From contig NZ_SJKB01000003.1 in NCBI RefSeq assembly GCF_004331465.1, positions 496,001 to 560,000 on the forward strand: DNA of 64,000 nucleotides, read 5' to 3'. Under the pieces are notes generated by a model. The model was not told the origin of the DNA, did no database searches, and worked only from the letters and a program-made list of their open reading frames with translations. The position numbers and the translations under genes were made by a program. Shown piece by piece: positions 50,709 to 60,160 of this stretch; the first letter of the stretch is position 1, and each line of letters begins with the position of its first letter. The DNA is from Kribbella pittospori (lineage in GTDB: Bacteria > Actinomycetota > Actinomycetes > Propionibacteriales > Kribbellaceae).

Positions 50709-51739
50709 GTCAGGCTGCGCTCAACCACGCTGTGGACAGTCAGTTCGCCGGCGACGTCGCGTTGCATGATCTCTGCGACGGTGGCGGTGTCGAGTCCTTG
50801 GCCGAGTAGGACCGCGAGCTTGGTGAGGGCGGCTTCGCAGGTCATGTCGAACCCGGGTACGGCGCCTGCGTGCATGAGCGCCGATCCGGTCACATAGGCG
50901 CCCGGCTGCACGGACCCGCGGACGCACTGCGTGACGACGACCACGACCATGCCCTGCGAGGTGGCAGCCTCGATCGCGGCGAGGAACTCCTTGTCGTGCG
51001 AGGGTCCGTTGCCCGCGCCGTACGCCTCCAGCACGAGGCCTTGCAGCGGTGGCCGGCACAGGTTGGTGAGGATCGACGCCGAGAATCCGGGGAAGAGCCG
51101 CACCGCCGCGACATTCCCGAGCCGGCCGGCGGTCAGCCCTGGCTCGCCGTCCAGGGGACGTCCGAGGGAGTGATTGACGACGATGTCGATGCCGATCTCG
51201 GCCAGCGGCGGGAACCTCGGCGAGTCGAAGGCGTCGAGTCCCGACGCGTCGACCTTCGTGGCGCGGTTGCCCCGGAGCAGCACCTCTCCGAAGAGCAGCG
51301 TCACCTCCCCGACGTCGGGCCGGCCGGCGACCTGGAGCGCGCCGATCAGATTCTGCCGTCCGTCGCTCCGGGTGCGGGTGATGGGAATCTGCGAGCCGGT
51401 CACGATCACCGGCTTGCCGAAGTTGGGCAACAGGAACGAGAGCGCCGAGGAGGTGTAGGCCATCGTGTCGGTGCCGTGCAGTACGACGAAGCCGTGGTGA
51501 TCCGCGCGACGCTCGTACAGGATCCTCGCGATCGTGCACCAACTCTCGGGCGTGGCGTTGGCCGAGTCGATCAACTCGTCGAGCTCAGTGAACGCGATCG
51601 GCGGCAGCTCACCGCGCGAGTTCTCCACGATCCAATCCAGGAACGGCCCCAGCGCACCGGCCACCGGAGCCTGGCCATCGCCGGTGTCGACCATCCCGAT
51701 CGTCCCGCCCGTATGCAACACCAGCACGCTGTCGCTCAC
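50705..51739 (-). CDS. asparaginase
   Basis: 344 residues from GTG 51739. Both catalytic regions of the asparaginase/glutaminase family are present: the TGGTIG loop with the nucleophilic threonine and HGTDTMAYT with the Thr-Asp pair. The absence of a signal peptide points to a cytoplasmic type I enzyme, which hydrolyses asparagine to aspartate and ammonia. It precedes and overlaps the threonine/serine exporter gene. Confidence 0.9.
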   Translation of the reverse strand: MSDSVLVLHTGGTIGMVDTGDGQAPVAGALGPFLDWIVENSRGELPPIAFTELDELIDSANATPESWCTIARILYERRADHHGFVVLHGTDTMAYTSSALSFLLPNFGKPVIVTGSQIPITRTRSDGRQNLIGALQVAGRPDVGEVTLLFGEVLLRGNRATKVDASGLDAFDSPRFPPLAEIGIDIVVNHSLGRPLDGEPGLTAGRLGNVAAVRLFPGFSASILTNLCRPPLQGLVLEAYGAGNGPSHDKEFLAAIEAATSQGMVVVVVTQCVRGSVQPGAYVTGSALMHAGAVPGFDMTCEAALTKLAVLLGQGLDTATVAEIMQRDVAGELTVHSVVERSLT

Positions 51740-51845
51740 AGCCCGCCCCCTCCCACGCCCGGCTACGTCCGGCGCGCATCTCGTTGTAGCACGCCGTCAC
51801 CGCCCAGAGGAGTCGACGCATGACGACGTTCGTGGCACCGGGTCG

Positions 51846-52313
51846 TCAGCGCCAGTTGGTTCGGTCGGCGGGGCCTTTGGGGACTGGGTCGAAGGTTACG
51901 TTTTCGGGGGGTACGGGGGTGCCGTCGGGGGTGGTGAAGGTGACGTTGACCAGGTCGTTGGAGCCCTTGTCTCGGCGTAGGACGGTGGGGCCGGCTTTGC
52001 GGGGGACGTGGGTGTCGCCCCATTGCTGGAGGGCAGCGAGGACCAGTTTGAGGTCCTCGCCGGCCGGGGTCAGGTGGTAGGACGAACGGGTTCGCTCGCC
52101 GTCGGCGCGGTACTCGTGCTTCTCCAGCAGGCCGGAGTCGACCATCGCGGCTAAGCGGTTCGCCAGGATGTTTGGCGCGATGCCGAGGTAGTCGCGGAAG
52201 TCGGCGAACCGGGTGGTGCCGAGATGCGCCTCGCGCAGGATGAGGAAGGTCCAGCGATCGCTGACCAGTTCGAGTGTCCGTGCGATCGAGCAGTTCGGCT
52301 GGGTGTCTGTCAT
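51846..52313 (-). CDS. HxlR-family transcriptional regulator
   Basis: 155 residues. An HxlR winged helix covers residues 5-105 (CSIARTLELVSDRWTFLILREAHLG read as separate helices; FRDYLGIAPNILANRLAAMV; YHLTPAGEDL), starting with the conserved cysteine. A C-terminal tail of about 50 residues is beta-like and unassigned. It shares one base with the MFS gene stop (TGATG), and probably regulates that exporter. Confidence 0.88.
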   Translation of the reverse strand: MTDTQPNCSIARTLELVSDRWTFLILREAHLGTTRFADFRDYLGIAPNILANRLAAMVDSGLLEKHEYRADGERTRSSYHLTPAGEDLKLVLAALQQWGDTHVPRKAGPTVLRRDKGSNDLVNVTFTTPDGTPVPPENVTFDPVPKGPADRTNWR

Positions 52314-53554
52314 CAGGCCTCCTTCGCTGGTCCGCGGCTGCGCGCGGCGAGCAGGCCGGCGGCCAGGATCACCAGCAGCGCCAGCGTACCGATCACGGTG
52401 ATGCCGAGCAGGAGCGCCGTACTCAACCCCGAGGCGGTCGCCACAAGCCCGAGCGTCAGCGCGATCGCACCCTGCAGGAGGTAGGCCACCAGATAGACGG
52501 CCGCGACAGTGCCGCCGCGGTGGTGGGTGGGCGCGTGGGTGGCGATCAGCCCGAGTCCACCGGAGAAGAGCAGCGCGTACGCCGTACCTCCGACGACCGT
52601 CGTGGCGACGAAGAACGGCAGGGAGTGCTGGGTCGAAGCCAGTTCGAGCAGTCCGAGATCGACGAGCGTGAGAACGGCGCCGACCGGCACCAGCCGGCTC
52701 GCTGGGAACCGACGGCCGGCGATCGCCGTCACGCCCGTCGCGGCGGAGAAGATCGCCAGCAGCAGACCGATGACGAAGATGTTGCCGGTGCCAACCAGAT
52801 CACGGATGATCTCGGCACCGAGCGCCAGGAACACCGAGCCGAACGCGTAGGCGGAAGTGACTGCGAGGGCCGCCGCGAGGTACAGCACTCGGATGCCTTT
52901 GGCAACGGTGATCCGGCGCGGCCGCCAGCGCGCCTGGCTCTCGTCCTTGATGTGCCGAGGCATCCGCCAGATCGCGGCGAACACCACCGCGATCACTCCC
53001 AGCAGCACCCAGAAGTCCAGGTGCAGCGGTGCCGGCGCGTACTCGATCAGCCCGCCGCCGACGATCGTCGCCAGAGCCAATCCGACCGCAGTCGCTGCCG
53101 TCGTGATGGACGACGCCCGGCTCGCCTTCCCGCGCGCGCTCAACTCGACCGCTGCGGCGGTCGCCGGGGTCAGCGCCAGACCGACACCGGCCCCCATCAA
53201 CGCGCGACCGGCGTACACCCAGCCGACCGACGGGGCGACTGCGAAGAGGAGTACGCCGGCCAGCAGCGCGCCGACGCCGTACAGCATCGTCTCCCGGCGG
53301 CCGATGTAGTCAGACAGCTGTCCGAAGATCAGCAGGAAGGCGACCAGCACGACCGGATACACCGCGAAGATCGCCGTGGTCGCGGTCGGAGTGAGGTGCC
53401 AGGTCGAGGCGTAGAGCGGGTACGTCGTGGTCGGCGCGGCGCTCGTCCACAGACTGATGGCCGCGACCGCGGCGGCGACCCAGAAACTGGCCCGCCGGCT
53501 GAGGGTACGGCGGGCTGGTGCGGAGGTGGTCGCGGGGAGATCAAGAGCCGTCAT
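52313..53554 (-). CDS. MFS transporter, HxlR-associated
   Basis: 413 residues from ATG 53554, with GAAGGA upstream (ATG 53617 would add 21 residues). Twelve transmembrane helices; the motif A loop is GQLSDYIGRRETML and the helix 5 GAGVGLALTP signature supports drug/proton antiport. Pairing with an HxlR regulator in one operon suggests inducible efflux of a toxic compound, which is inference. Confidence 0.85.
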   Translation of the reverse strand: MTALDLPATTSAPARRTLSRRASFWVAAAVAAISLWTSAAPTTTYPLYASTWHLTPTATTAIFAVYPVVLVAFLLIFGQLSDYIGRRETMLYGVGALLAGVLLFAVAPSVGWVYAGRALMGAGVGLALTPATAAAVELSARGKASRASSITTAATAVGLALATIVGGGLIEYAPAPLHLDFWVLLGVIAVVFAAIWRMPRHIKDESQARWRPRRITVAKGIRVLYLAAALAVTSAYAFGSVFLALGAEIIRDLVGTGNIFVIGLLLAIFSAATGVTAIAGRRFPASRLVPVGAVLTLVDLGLLELASTQHSLPFFVATTVVGGTAYALLFSGGLGLIATHAPTHHRGGTVAAVYLVAYLLQGAIALTLGLVATASGLSTALLLGITVIGTLALLVILAAGLLAARSRGPAKEA

Positions 53555-53692
53555 GCCGAGGTCCTTCGCAAGGTAGCTGAGTTGCGCATTGAAACCCAGA
53601 ACACCTGAGTTGCTCACGACAATCCAGCCCGGCGCATGACCTCGGTCACATCGGCTGCAACCCGTCCGGTCGCGTGGTGTGGCCGGACGGGC

Positions 53693-54277
53693 TCAGGCTG
53701 GGTTCACCGTGCGGGTGACGACCCAGCGATGAGGGGAGATCGGTCGCGTGCGCGTGAATCCGTGGTTCTCGAACGCGGCCATCGGCCCGGTATGCAGGAA
53801 CGACCCCGATACCTTCCGGTCGTCGGTCTCCTCGGGGTAGCCCTCGACGGTGCCGCCGCCGAGGCGGGCGATCTCGGCCAGCGCCCCGCCGAGCGCCGCG
53901 TCGGCGACCCCGCGCCCGCGTAGACCCTTGCCGGTGAAGAAGCAGGTGATACGCCACTCCGGCAGGCTGGTCAGCCCCTTCTCGTACAGCCGTCGGCTCT
54001 TGACCTCCGGCAGCTCCTCGGGCGAGCCGAACTGGCACCAGCCGAGGCATTCGTCGTCGGCGAACACCAGCGCCGCGTGGGTGCGACCTTCGCGAACGCG
54101 CTGCTCCTTCTCGTCCCGGTTCTGCGCCGCGGTCCGATCCTTGCCCAACTTGACGTGGAACCCCATACACCAGCACCCGCCCCACACGCCGTTGTTCGCC
54201 TCAACCAACCGCGCAAACGCCGGCCAGGTATCCACATCCAAAGGCCGAACCGACAGCGCAACGTCCGACTTGCTCAC
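53693..54277 (-). CDS. GNAT family N-acetyltransferase
   Basis: 194 residues. The acetyl-CoA loop GKGLRGRGVADAAL (Q/RxxGxG/A type) and the FENHGFTR end of the GNAT fold are visible. The N-terminal segment NNGVWGGCWCMGFH is unusual and may bind metal. It is preceded by the MuiA-like gene on the same strand, with 18 bases between. Confidence 0.82.
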   Translation of the reverse strand: MSKSDVALSVRPLDVDTWPAFARLVEANNGVWGGCWCMGFHVKLGKDRTAAQNRDEKEQRVREGRTHAALVFADDECLGWCQFGSPEELPEVKSRRLYEKGLTSLPEWRITCFFTGKGLRGRGVADAALGGALAEIARLGGGTVEGYPEETDDRKVSGSFLHTGPMAAFENHGFTRTRPISPHRWVVTRTVNPA

Positions 54278-54295
54278 GAATCCTCCTTCCCCTGA

Positions 54296-55867
54296 CTATT
54301 CGCGCCAGCCGGTGAGGTCCACTGATTTGCCGGTGTCGACCCGGAAGGCGAGGTTGATCTTGGATTCCTGACCGGCGGCCAGGTTGAGCTTCCAGGTGAT
54401 GACGCCGAGGTCTGTGGTCTCGGCCGGCTCCGGTTCGGTGGTGGTTGGCTTGACGGTGATCTCGTGGTCGCGTGCTACCGGCAACTGGTCCAGCACCGTG
54501 ATCCGGGCTGCGCGTGGAGTGTGGTTCTCGATCCGGGTTTCGTACTCGACCTCGCGCCGGCGCGCCGATCCGAGCGTCACCTTGGTCGCAGTACGGCGTA
54601 CCAGCTTCCGCTCGACGCGGATCCGGTCGTCGAGGCCGAGTGCGAGCTCGACGTCCTCGCCGGGCGCCCACATCGGCAACGCGGCCGAGCCGACGAAGTC
54701 CGCCTCGTGGAAGACGGCGGCCTTCCCGGCGGGCAACGTGTGCGTGGACGAGTTCACGACTGTGGCTCGCAGATGTACGTCGGCCGACCGGACCGGCGCC
54801 GTGACGTAGTCCAGCTCGGCCTCGAGACCGATCGAGGCGATCGTGGCGCGGTGCGAAGCGCCGTCCGCGGGTACGGCGACCGGCCGAGGCGGGGTGTACG
54901 TCGCGGCAGTGACGCCCTGCTCGACGGTCGCGGCGAGATCGGCGAGGACGGGCGCGGCCGACTGGAGCTGCTCGGTGAATGCGGCCGACTGCTGCTCGAC
55001 GAGCGCGGCCGGCCTAGCTCCGCGACTCAACGGGGCGGCGGCCGGGACCGGCGGGTGGAAGCGGTCGAGGTACCACGGATCGAGCTCAGGCACCTTCACG
55101 GCCGTCGTCGGCCGGGCCGTCGACAGCGCGAGGTCGCACTCCGGCCAGTCCTCACCGGTGTGCTGGGTGATCAGGCCGTACCAGCTCAGCGTGAGCTGAT
55201 CGCCCGTGAGGCGTACGTCGTACGAGCTCGTCCAGCCGGCGCCGGGCACGACGTACGAGAGCTCGATCTCCACCTCTGCCTCGGCGTCCAGAGCCAACGC
55301 GATGGCTGCGGAACGGCGGTCGGGAGTGCGTTGCTGTGCGACCTCGGCGAGCCGACGATCGGCGGCGGCGAGGCGTTCCTCAGCTTCGCGCCGTTGCATG
55401 GCGAGCTCCCTGCGCGTCGTCCGTACGGCGGTCAGCCGGGCGGCGAGCGACTCGGCGAACCCGCTCAGCTCGGCGCCCGTCTCACCGGAGGCCAGCGTCT
55501 TCGCGAAGCTGCCGCCGGCTCGCCGGGCCAGCTGTGCCAGGAACGTGTCGAGCTGGGCCTGGACGTCGTCGGCGTCGTTCAGTTCCGAAACCTCCGCCTG
55601 AGCCTCGCGGCGTTGCCGCTCCAGCTCGGCCACAGTCTCGTCCGGCGCCTGCGGATGGTGACGCATCGCCAGATCCACGCCGAGCACAGTGGCCGGTCCG
55701 CGGCCGGAGACCCGGACCGAGTCCTCCTGCAACGCGAGCGGCAGCGGCTCGACGTACACCGTCTGATCGCCCGCGGGCACAGTGATCGTGCCGCGCCGAG
55801 TGACCCGCGCCCGGTCACGATAGACAGTGACGGCAGCGATCGGAGCATCCACCACAAGTTCAACCAT
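54296..55867 (-). CDS. DUF4139 domain protein, MuiA family
   Basis: 523 residues. An N-terminal DUF4140 strand domain (AAVTVYRDRARVTRRGTI), a central coiled coil (residues 80-180; ELERQRREAQAEVSELN) and a long C-terminal DUF4139 beta domain (YVVPGAGWTSSYDVRL; WYGLITQHTGEDWPECDLAL) match the mucoidy inhibitor A family. Function is unknown in bacteria. No signal peptide is seen, so it is likely cytoplasmic. Confidence 0.85.
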   Translation of the reverse strand: MVELVVDAPIAAVTVYRDRARVTRRGTITVPAGDQTVYVEPLPLALQEDSVRVSGRGPATVLGVDLAMRHHPQAPDETVAELERQRREAQAEVSELNDADDVQAQLDTFLAQLARRAGGSFAKTLASGETGAELSGFAESLAARLTAVRTTRRELAMQRREAEERLAAADRRLAEVAQQRTPDRRSAAIALALDAEAEVEIELSYVVPGAGWTSSYDVRLTGDQLTLSWYGLITQHTGEDWPECDLALSTARPTTAVKVPELDPWYLDRFHPPVPAAAPLSRGARPAALVEQQSAAFTEQLQSAAPVLADLAATVEQGVTAATYTPPRPVAVPADGASHRATIASIGLEAELDYVTAPVRSADVHLRATVVNSSTHTLPAGKAAVFHEADFVGSAALPMWAPGEDVELALGLDDRIRVERKLVRRTATKVTLGSARRREVEYETRIENHTPRAARITVLDQLPVARDHEITVKPTTTEPEPAETTDLGVITWKLNLAAGQESKINLAFRVDTGKSVDLTGWRE

Positions 55868-56003
55868 GCCCCGACCCTAACCGCCTGCTACGACATTCAA
55901 GCCTGACCAAGAGCCAAGGTCCCGGTACAGACTGCCCAATAAGTGTTTGACGGTCGGGCTGGTGTTGCGGCATCGTTCTCCCCAAGAGTTGTTGGGGAGT
56001 GAG

Positions 56004-56531
56004 ATGACCGAGGACGATGTCAAGGAGTTGCGGGCCGTGGCTCATCCGGTCCGGCTGCGGATGCTGTCGCTGCTGACCGGTACGGCGATGAGTGCTGCCG
56101 AGGTTGCCCGGGAGCTCGACCTGACGCATGCGAACGCGTCGTACCATCTGCGGATCCTGCTGGAGTCGGGCACGATCGTGGAGGCGGGGGAGGAGCGGAT
56201 CCGCGGTGGGGTCGCGAAGCGGTACCGCTACCCGCACGAGGCCCCGGGCGAGCGTCGGTCCGGGATCACCACGGAGAGCCGGATCGCCGAGGTGCGTGCG
56301 CTGGCTCGCGAGTTGGAGCGGCGGATGACCCAGCGCAAGCCGAGTGCGCCGAACCATTTCAGCGACCTCGACGGATGGGTGCCGCCCGAGGTCTGGGAGC
56401 GGGTGCGCGAACTGCTGATGGAGGCGTCCGGCTTGATGCACGACCACAACCAGCCGCCGCGGACGCCGGGCACGGTGCATGTCAGCGCCACGTCCTGGAC
56501 GTTCCAGATGACCAAGAAGGCGCGGTCATGA
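56004..56531 (+). CDS. ArsR-type winged-helix transcriptional regulator
   Basis: 175 residues from ATG 56004, with GGGGAG upstream. An ArsR-like wHTH spans residues 5-75 (RAVAHPVRLRMLSLL; AAEVARELDLTHANASYHLRIL) with a C-terminal helical extension of about 80 residues. The metal-binding ELCVC motif of true ArsR is absent, so the effector is probably organic. It overlaps the MFS gene as ATGA. Confidence 0.87.
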   Translation: MTEDDVKELRAVAHPVRLRMLSLLTGTAMSAAEVARELDLTHANASYHLRILLESGTIVEAGEERIRGGVAKRYRYPHEAPGERRSGITTESRIAEVRALARELERRMTQRKPSAPNHFSDLDGWVPPEVWERVRELLMEASGLMHDHNQPPRTPGTVHVSATSWTFQMTKKARS

Positions 56532-57781
56532 AGGACGGGTCCGCGCTCGCCCCGCTACGCGAGCCCAACTTCCGGTACTACTGGCTGTCCCGGCTCATCG
56601 ACGGCGCCGGTACGACGATGGCCGGCGTCGCCCTCGCATTCGCGGTGCTCGAGGTCAGCGATTCGGCGACCGCTCTCGGCGCGGTCCTGGCGGCCTACAG
56701 CATCCCGATGGTCGTATTCCTGCTGGCCGGCGGCGTACTGGCCGACCGGGTCGGCCGGACCTTGGTGATTCAGCTGAGCAATCTCCTGTCCGGCCTGAGC
56801 CAGCTGGCGACGGCCGCGCTGGTGATCACCGGTACTGCCGAGGTCTGGCAACTGGCGGCGCTGGCCGTGGTCAACGGCACAGCCACGGCTGCGGGGATGC
56901 CGGCACTGGCAGGCGTGCTGCCTCAACTGGTTCCACGCGACCAACTCAAGGCGGCGAACCTCGTACTCGCGGTGCCCGACAACGCACTGATGGTGCTCGG
57001 TCCGGCCGTGAGTGGTGTGCTTGTGGCCGTCGTCGGACCGGGGTGGGCGCTGGCCGTGGACGGTACGACGTACCTGCTCGCCATGCTTGTCCTTACGCGG
57101 GTTCGCATCCCGCGTCCGATGGACGGGCAGCCACGCGGAGGCGCCATCGCCGACCTGCGCGAGGGCTGGACCTACTTCCGCAGCACCACCTGGCTCTGGG
57201 TGGTCGTCGCCTCGTTCTCCTTGCTCAACGCGATCAGCAGCGGCGGGTTGAGCACCCTCGGTCCGGTGCTCGCCGCCCAGACCGACATCGGCGAGGCCGG
57301 CTGGGGACTGATCCGGTCGGCCCAGGCGGTCGGCTTCCTGGTGTGCTCGCTGATCCTGATCCGCATCTCCTTCCGCAGGCCGCTGCTGTGGGGGATGGCC
57401 GCGGTGGCTCTGAACGGAATCCCGATGCTGGTCCTCGGCCTGCAGCCGGTGCTGGTGGCAGCCATGATCGGCGCCTTCCTGGCCGGCCTCGGCAGCCAGG
57501 TCTTCGGTCTGGGCTGGGACCTCGCCATGCAGGAACACGTGCCGGTCGAGATGCTCTCGCGCGCCTACTCCTACGACATGCTCGGCTCGTTCGTCGCGAT
57601 CCCGGTCGGCCAGTTGCTGTTCGGCCCGATCGGGCTGGCCTTCGGCGTCCAGCGGGTCATGGTCATCGCCGGAGTGGCGTACGTCGTGGTCGCCCTGGTG
57701 ACGCTGGCGTCACGGTCGGTGCGCGACCTGCCCCGAGCGACGACGACAGTGAGTGCAACGTCACTTCCACAAGATAGTTAG
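56528..57781 (+). CDS. MFS transporter, ArsR-regulated
   Basis: 417 residues with twelve transmembrane segments; the motif A loop is GGVLADRVGRTLVI. This enterobactin-exporter-like (EntS/DHA3) group commonly pairs with ArsR-type regulators. The two overlap and form an operon. The end of the gene overlaps a 12-base palindrome, presumably an operator for the next gene. Confidence 0.87.
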   Translation: MKDGSALAPLREPNFRYYWLSRLIDGAGTTMAGVALAFAVLEVSDSATALGAVLAAYSIPMVVFLLAGGVLADRVGRTLVIQLSNLLSGLSQLATAALVITGTAEVWQLAALAVVNGTATAAGMPALAGVLPQLVPRDQLKAANLVLAVPDNALMVLGPAVSGVLVAVVGPGWALAVDGTTYLLAMLVLTRVRIPRPMDGQPRGGAIADLREGWTYFRSTTWLWVVVASFSLLNAISSGGLSTLGPVLAAQTDIGEAGWGLIRSAQAVGFLVCSLILIRISFRRPLLWGMAAVALNGIPMLVLGLQPVLVAAMIGAFLAGLGSQVFGLGWDLAMQEHVPVEMLSRAYSYDMLGSFVAIPVGQLLFGPIGLAFGVQRVMVIAGVAYVVVALVTLASRSVRDLPRATTTVSATSLPQDS

Positions 57782-57789
57782 TGCACTAA
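57778..57789. promoter_or_regulatory. perfect palindrome TTAGTGCACTAA, candidate operator
   Basis: A perfect 12-base palindrome overlaps the MFS stop codon and lies 22 bases before the small membrane-protein gene. The local sequence is AT-rich (about 57770-57795). Sites of this form are typical for TetR or MarR dimers. No such regulator is adjacent, so the binder may be encoded elsewhere. Confidence 0.5.
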
Positions 57790-57810
57790 TCATTCGCGTA
57801 CACTTGAGGC

Positions 57811-58110
57811 ATGTCGACCAGGCGTACCAGGACTCGCAGAGCTCCGATGAACATCGAGACGGTCCAGCGATGGGTCGCCTCGGCCATCCTCTTCCACGTG
57901 GGCAGCGTCCCCGCCGTCACACTCGCCGTGTACAGCATCGGCGTCGCGGACAGCGACTACGGCAAGGGCGTCGGCTTGTGGATCATGTCCGGCGTCATCG
58001 GCCTGCTGACCGCTGCCGGCATCCTGGCGATCTTTCGGCGCTCGTTGCTGTCGCTCTGGCTGATCGTCGGCCTCCTCCCGACCGTTGTCACCGGCTTCTA
58101 CGTGCTGTGA
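57811..58110 (+). CDS. small membrane protein
   Basis: 99 residues (or 87 from ATG 57847). Three hydrophobic segments (SAILFHVGSVPAVTLAVYSI, GLWIMSGVIGLLTAAGILAI, LLSLWLIVGLLPTVVTGFYV) predict three transmembrane helices. No family recognised. The palindromic operator-like site just upstream suggests its own regulation. Confidence 0.7.
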   Translation: MSTRRTRTRRAPMNIETVQRWVASAILFHVGSVPAVTLAVYSIGVADSDYGKGVGLWIMSGVIGLLTAAGILAIFRRSLLSLWLIVGLLPTVVTGFYVL

Positions 58111-58205
58111 ACCGTCGGCCGGTAGTGGCGAGCGGCATCCAGTCGTAGGGTCGAAGAAGGGGCGGCCGACGTCGTCCCGGGTCTGCGGACTGGGAGGGCA
58201 CGGCA

Positions 58206-59174
58206 ATGGTTGACTCGGTCGCACCGCACGGACTGCATCACGTCACCGCGATCGCAGAGGATCCACAGCGGAACGTCGACTTCTACACGACGGTGCTGGG
58301 CCTCCGCCTGGTCAAGCGGACCGTGAACTTCGACGCCCCGGACACCTACCACCTGTACTACGGCGACTCCTCGGGCCGGCCGTCGACGCTCCTGACGTTC
58401 TTCCCGTGGCCGGGAGCGCCGTTCGGCAGGCAGGGCACCGGCCTCACCACGGCGACCGCGTTCAGCGTCCCGCCGGAGTCACTCGGCTGGTGGCAGCAGC
58501 GGCTGCAGAGCCTCGGCGTCGACGCCGACGCGCCGGTCGCCCGCTCCGACGAAGAGGTACTGCGACTGCGCGATCCCGACGGGCTCGTGATCGAGTTGGT
58601 CGCCTCCGAGGGTGACACCCGGTCCGGCTGGGACGGCGTCGCCGCCATCCCGTTCGACAACGCCGTTCGCGGTCTGTTTTCGGTCACCATGACGGAGCAG
58701 TTGCTCGACCCGACCGCGGAGATGCTCGCGGGCATGCTGGGGATGCAGCACGGTCAGGACTCCGCCGATGGCTCCCGGTTCGTGATGTCCGGGGGAGCCG
58801 AGGGTACGGCGGTCGACGTTCAGCCGAGTACGTCGTCACGCGGTGTGCAAGCGGCCGGAACGGTCCACCACATCGCCTTCCGGGCGCCGGACGGCGAGAC
58901 CCAGGCGAAGTGGCGCCTCGAGCTGCTCGAGGCGGGCGTACAGGTCACCGAGATCCTCGACCGGCAGTACTTCACCTCGATCTACTTCCGCGAACCGGGC
59001 GGGGTCCTGCTCGAGATCGCGACCGACCAGCCGGGCTTCACCGTCGACGAACCGCTGCTGGAGCTCGGCCAGCACCTGAAGCTCCCGCCCTGGCTCGAAC
59101 CGAACCGCGAGCAGATCCAGGCCTCGCTGCCGTCGCTGCGCGTCCCGCCGGCTCCGGACGAAGTCGACCGATGA
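58206..59174 (+). CDS. VOC-superfamily ring-cleaving dioxygenase (MhqO/MhqA-like)
   Basis: 322 residues with two VOC repeats: the first begins HGLHHVTAIAEDPQRNVDFY, the second has VHHIAFRAPDGE and EPGGVLLEIATDQPGF. The metal ligands of extradiol dioxygenases (H in HHVT, H in VHHIAF, E in LEIATD) are visible. In Bacillus such proteins detoxify hydroquinones. The next gene, a carboxylesterase-like hydrolase, overlaps as ATGA, which repeats the MhqO-MhqD pairing. Confidence 0.87.
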   Translation: MVDSVAPHGLHHVTAIAEDPQRNVDFYTTVLGLRLVKRTVNFDAPDTYHLYYGDSSGRPSTLLTFFPWPGAPFGRQGTGLTTATAFSVPPESLGWWQQRLQSLGVDADAPVARSDEEVLRLRDPDGLVIELVASEGDTRSGWDGVAAIPFDNAVRGLFSVTMTEQLLDPTAEMLAGMLGMQHGQDSADGSRFVMSGGAEGTAVDVQPSTSSRGVQAAGTVHHIAFRAPDGETQAKWRLELLEAGVQVTEILDRQYFTSIYFREPGGVLLEIATDQPGFTVDEPLLELGQHLKLPPWLEPNREQIQASLPSLRVPPAPDEVDR

Positions 59175-59803
59175 GCGAGGACCCGCTCGAGCGGCCGCAC
59201 GTCTGGCAACCGGGTACGTCCGCGCCGCCGCTGCTGTTGCTGCACGGCACCGGCGGGGACGAGTACGACCTGCTCGTACTGCGGCAGTACCTGGCGCCCG
59301 ACGCACCTGTGCTGTCGCCGCGGGGAACGGTGTCTGAGCAAGGGATGACTCGATTCTTCCGCAGACTCCGCGAGGGTGTCTTCGACGAGGACGATCTGCG
59401 ACTGCGCGCCGACGAGCTGGCCGCTTTCCTCACGGCTGCCGAGCAGAAGTACGACGTACGTGCCGGGTCCTGGGTCGCGGTCGGGTTCTCCAATGGGGCC
59501 AACATGGCATCCGCGATGCTCCTGCGTCACCCCGGGTCCCTCGCCGGCGCAGTACTGCTGGCCGCCATGGTCCCGTTCGCCGCCGATGGGCCCGCGGACG
59601 ACGCCCTCGTCAGCAAACGAGTCCTCATCGTCAATGGGGACATCGACCCGATGGCCACCGCCGAACAAACCACCCGACTGACCGCCCAGCTCCGCCGCCG
59701 AGGCGCCGACGTGGAGTTGCTGCCCTTCCGCGGCGGCCACACCATCGATCCGGAGCAATTGCCGCGCATCAAACAGTTCGTCGACACCTTCAACTCGCCG
59801 TGA
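59171..59803 (+). CDS. carboxylesterase/phospholipase-like alpha/beta hydrolase (MhqD-like)
   Basis: 210 residues. HGTGGDEYDLLVL supplies the oxyanion region, GFSNGANMASAML holds the nucleophile, NGDIDP the acid and GGHTID the histidine. The family hydrolyses acyl or ring-cleavage products. It is coupled to the VOC dioxygenase and would act on its product. Confidence 0.87.
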   Translation: MSEDPLERPHVWQPGTSAPPLLLLHGTGGDEYDLLVLRQYLAPDAPVLSPRGTVSEQGMTRFFRRLREGVFDEDDLRLRADELAAFLTAAEQKYDVRAGSWVAVGFSNGANMASAMLLRHPGSLAGAVLLAAMVPFAADGPADDALVSKRVLIVNGDIDPMATAEQTTRLTAQLRRRGADVELLPFRGGHTIDPEQLPRIKQFVDTFNSP

Positions 59804-59814
59804 GAAGGGCGAGA

Positions 59815-60036
59815 TCACGCAGCGAGCTGTCCGCTGACGCGTGATGGCGGTTGGGTGCGTTGGACGGAGGCGTTGAGGGCGGCCAGTTGGGCGCAGGCGG
59901 CGGCGAGGGCGTCTTGGAGGGTGGGCCATTGGTCGACGCACCAGAACGGGTCGTCGGGCTGACGGTCGTGGTCGTCGTCGATGTCGGCGCACCAACCGCC
60001 GGTGAAGGCTTGGTGGATGTGGATTCTGAGGTTCAT
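59815..60036 (-). CDS. small acidic protein of unknown function
   Basis: 73 residues with AGGGAG upstream of the ATG. The N-terminal half has a string of Asp/His/Cys/Trp (WCADIDDDHDRQPDDPFWCVD) that could bind metal or form a beta hairpin; the C-terminal half is helical. No family recognised. The start, good ribosome site and coding bias support a real gene. Confidence 0.6.
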   Translation of the reverse strand: MNLRIHIHQAFTGGWCADIDDDHDRQPDDPFWCVDQWPTLQDALAAACAQLAALNASVQRTQPPSRVSGQLAA

Positions 60037-60160
60037 GGTGGTGACTCCCTGCGGGCTTCATCGGGATTCCGCCATCGTTCGTAGCGATGCGGGAGCCGGA
60101 TGGTCGCGTCGTACCGGGGCGGCCGGCGTCCGCCGTATGACGGACGCCGGGGTGGTGCGA

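Noticed and set aside
52274..53608. Long plus-strand frame opposite the MFS transporter
   Set aside because: The product is Gln/Arg/Asp-rich low-complexity sequence typical of an antisense shadow; the minus strand has clear transmembrane helices.
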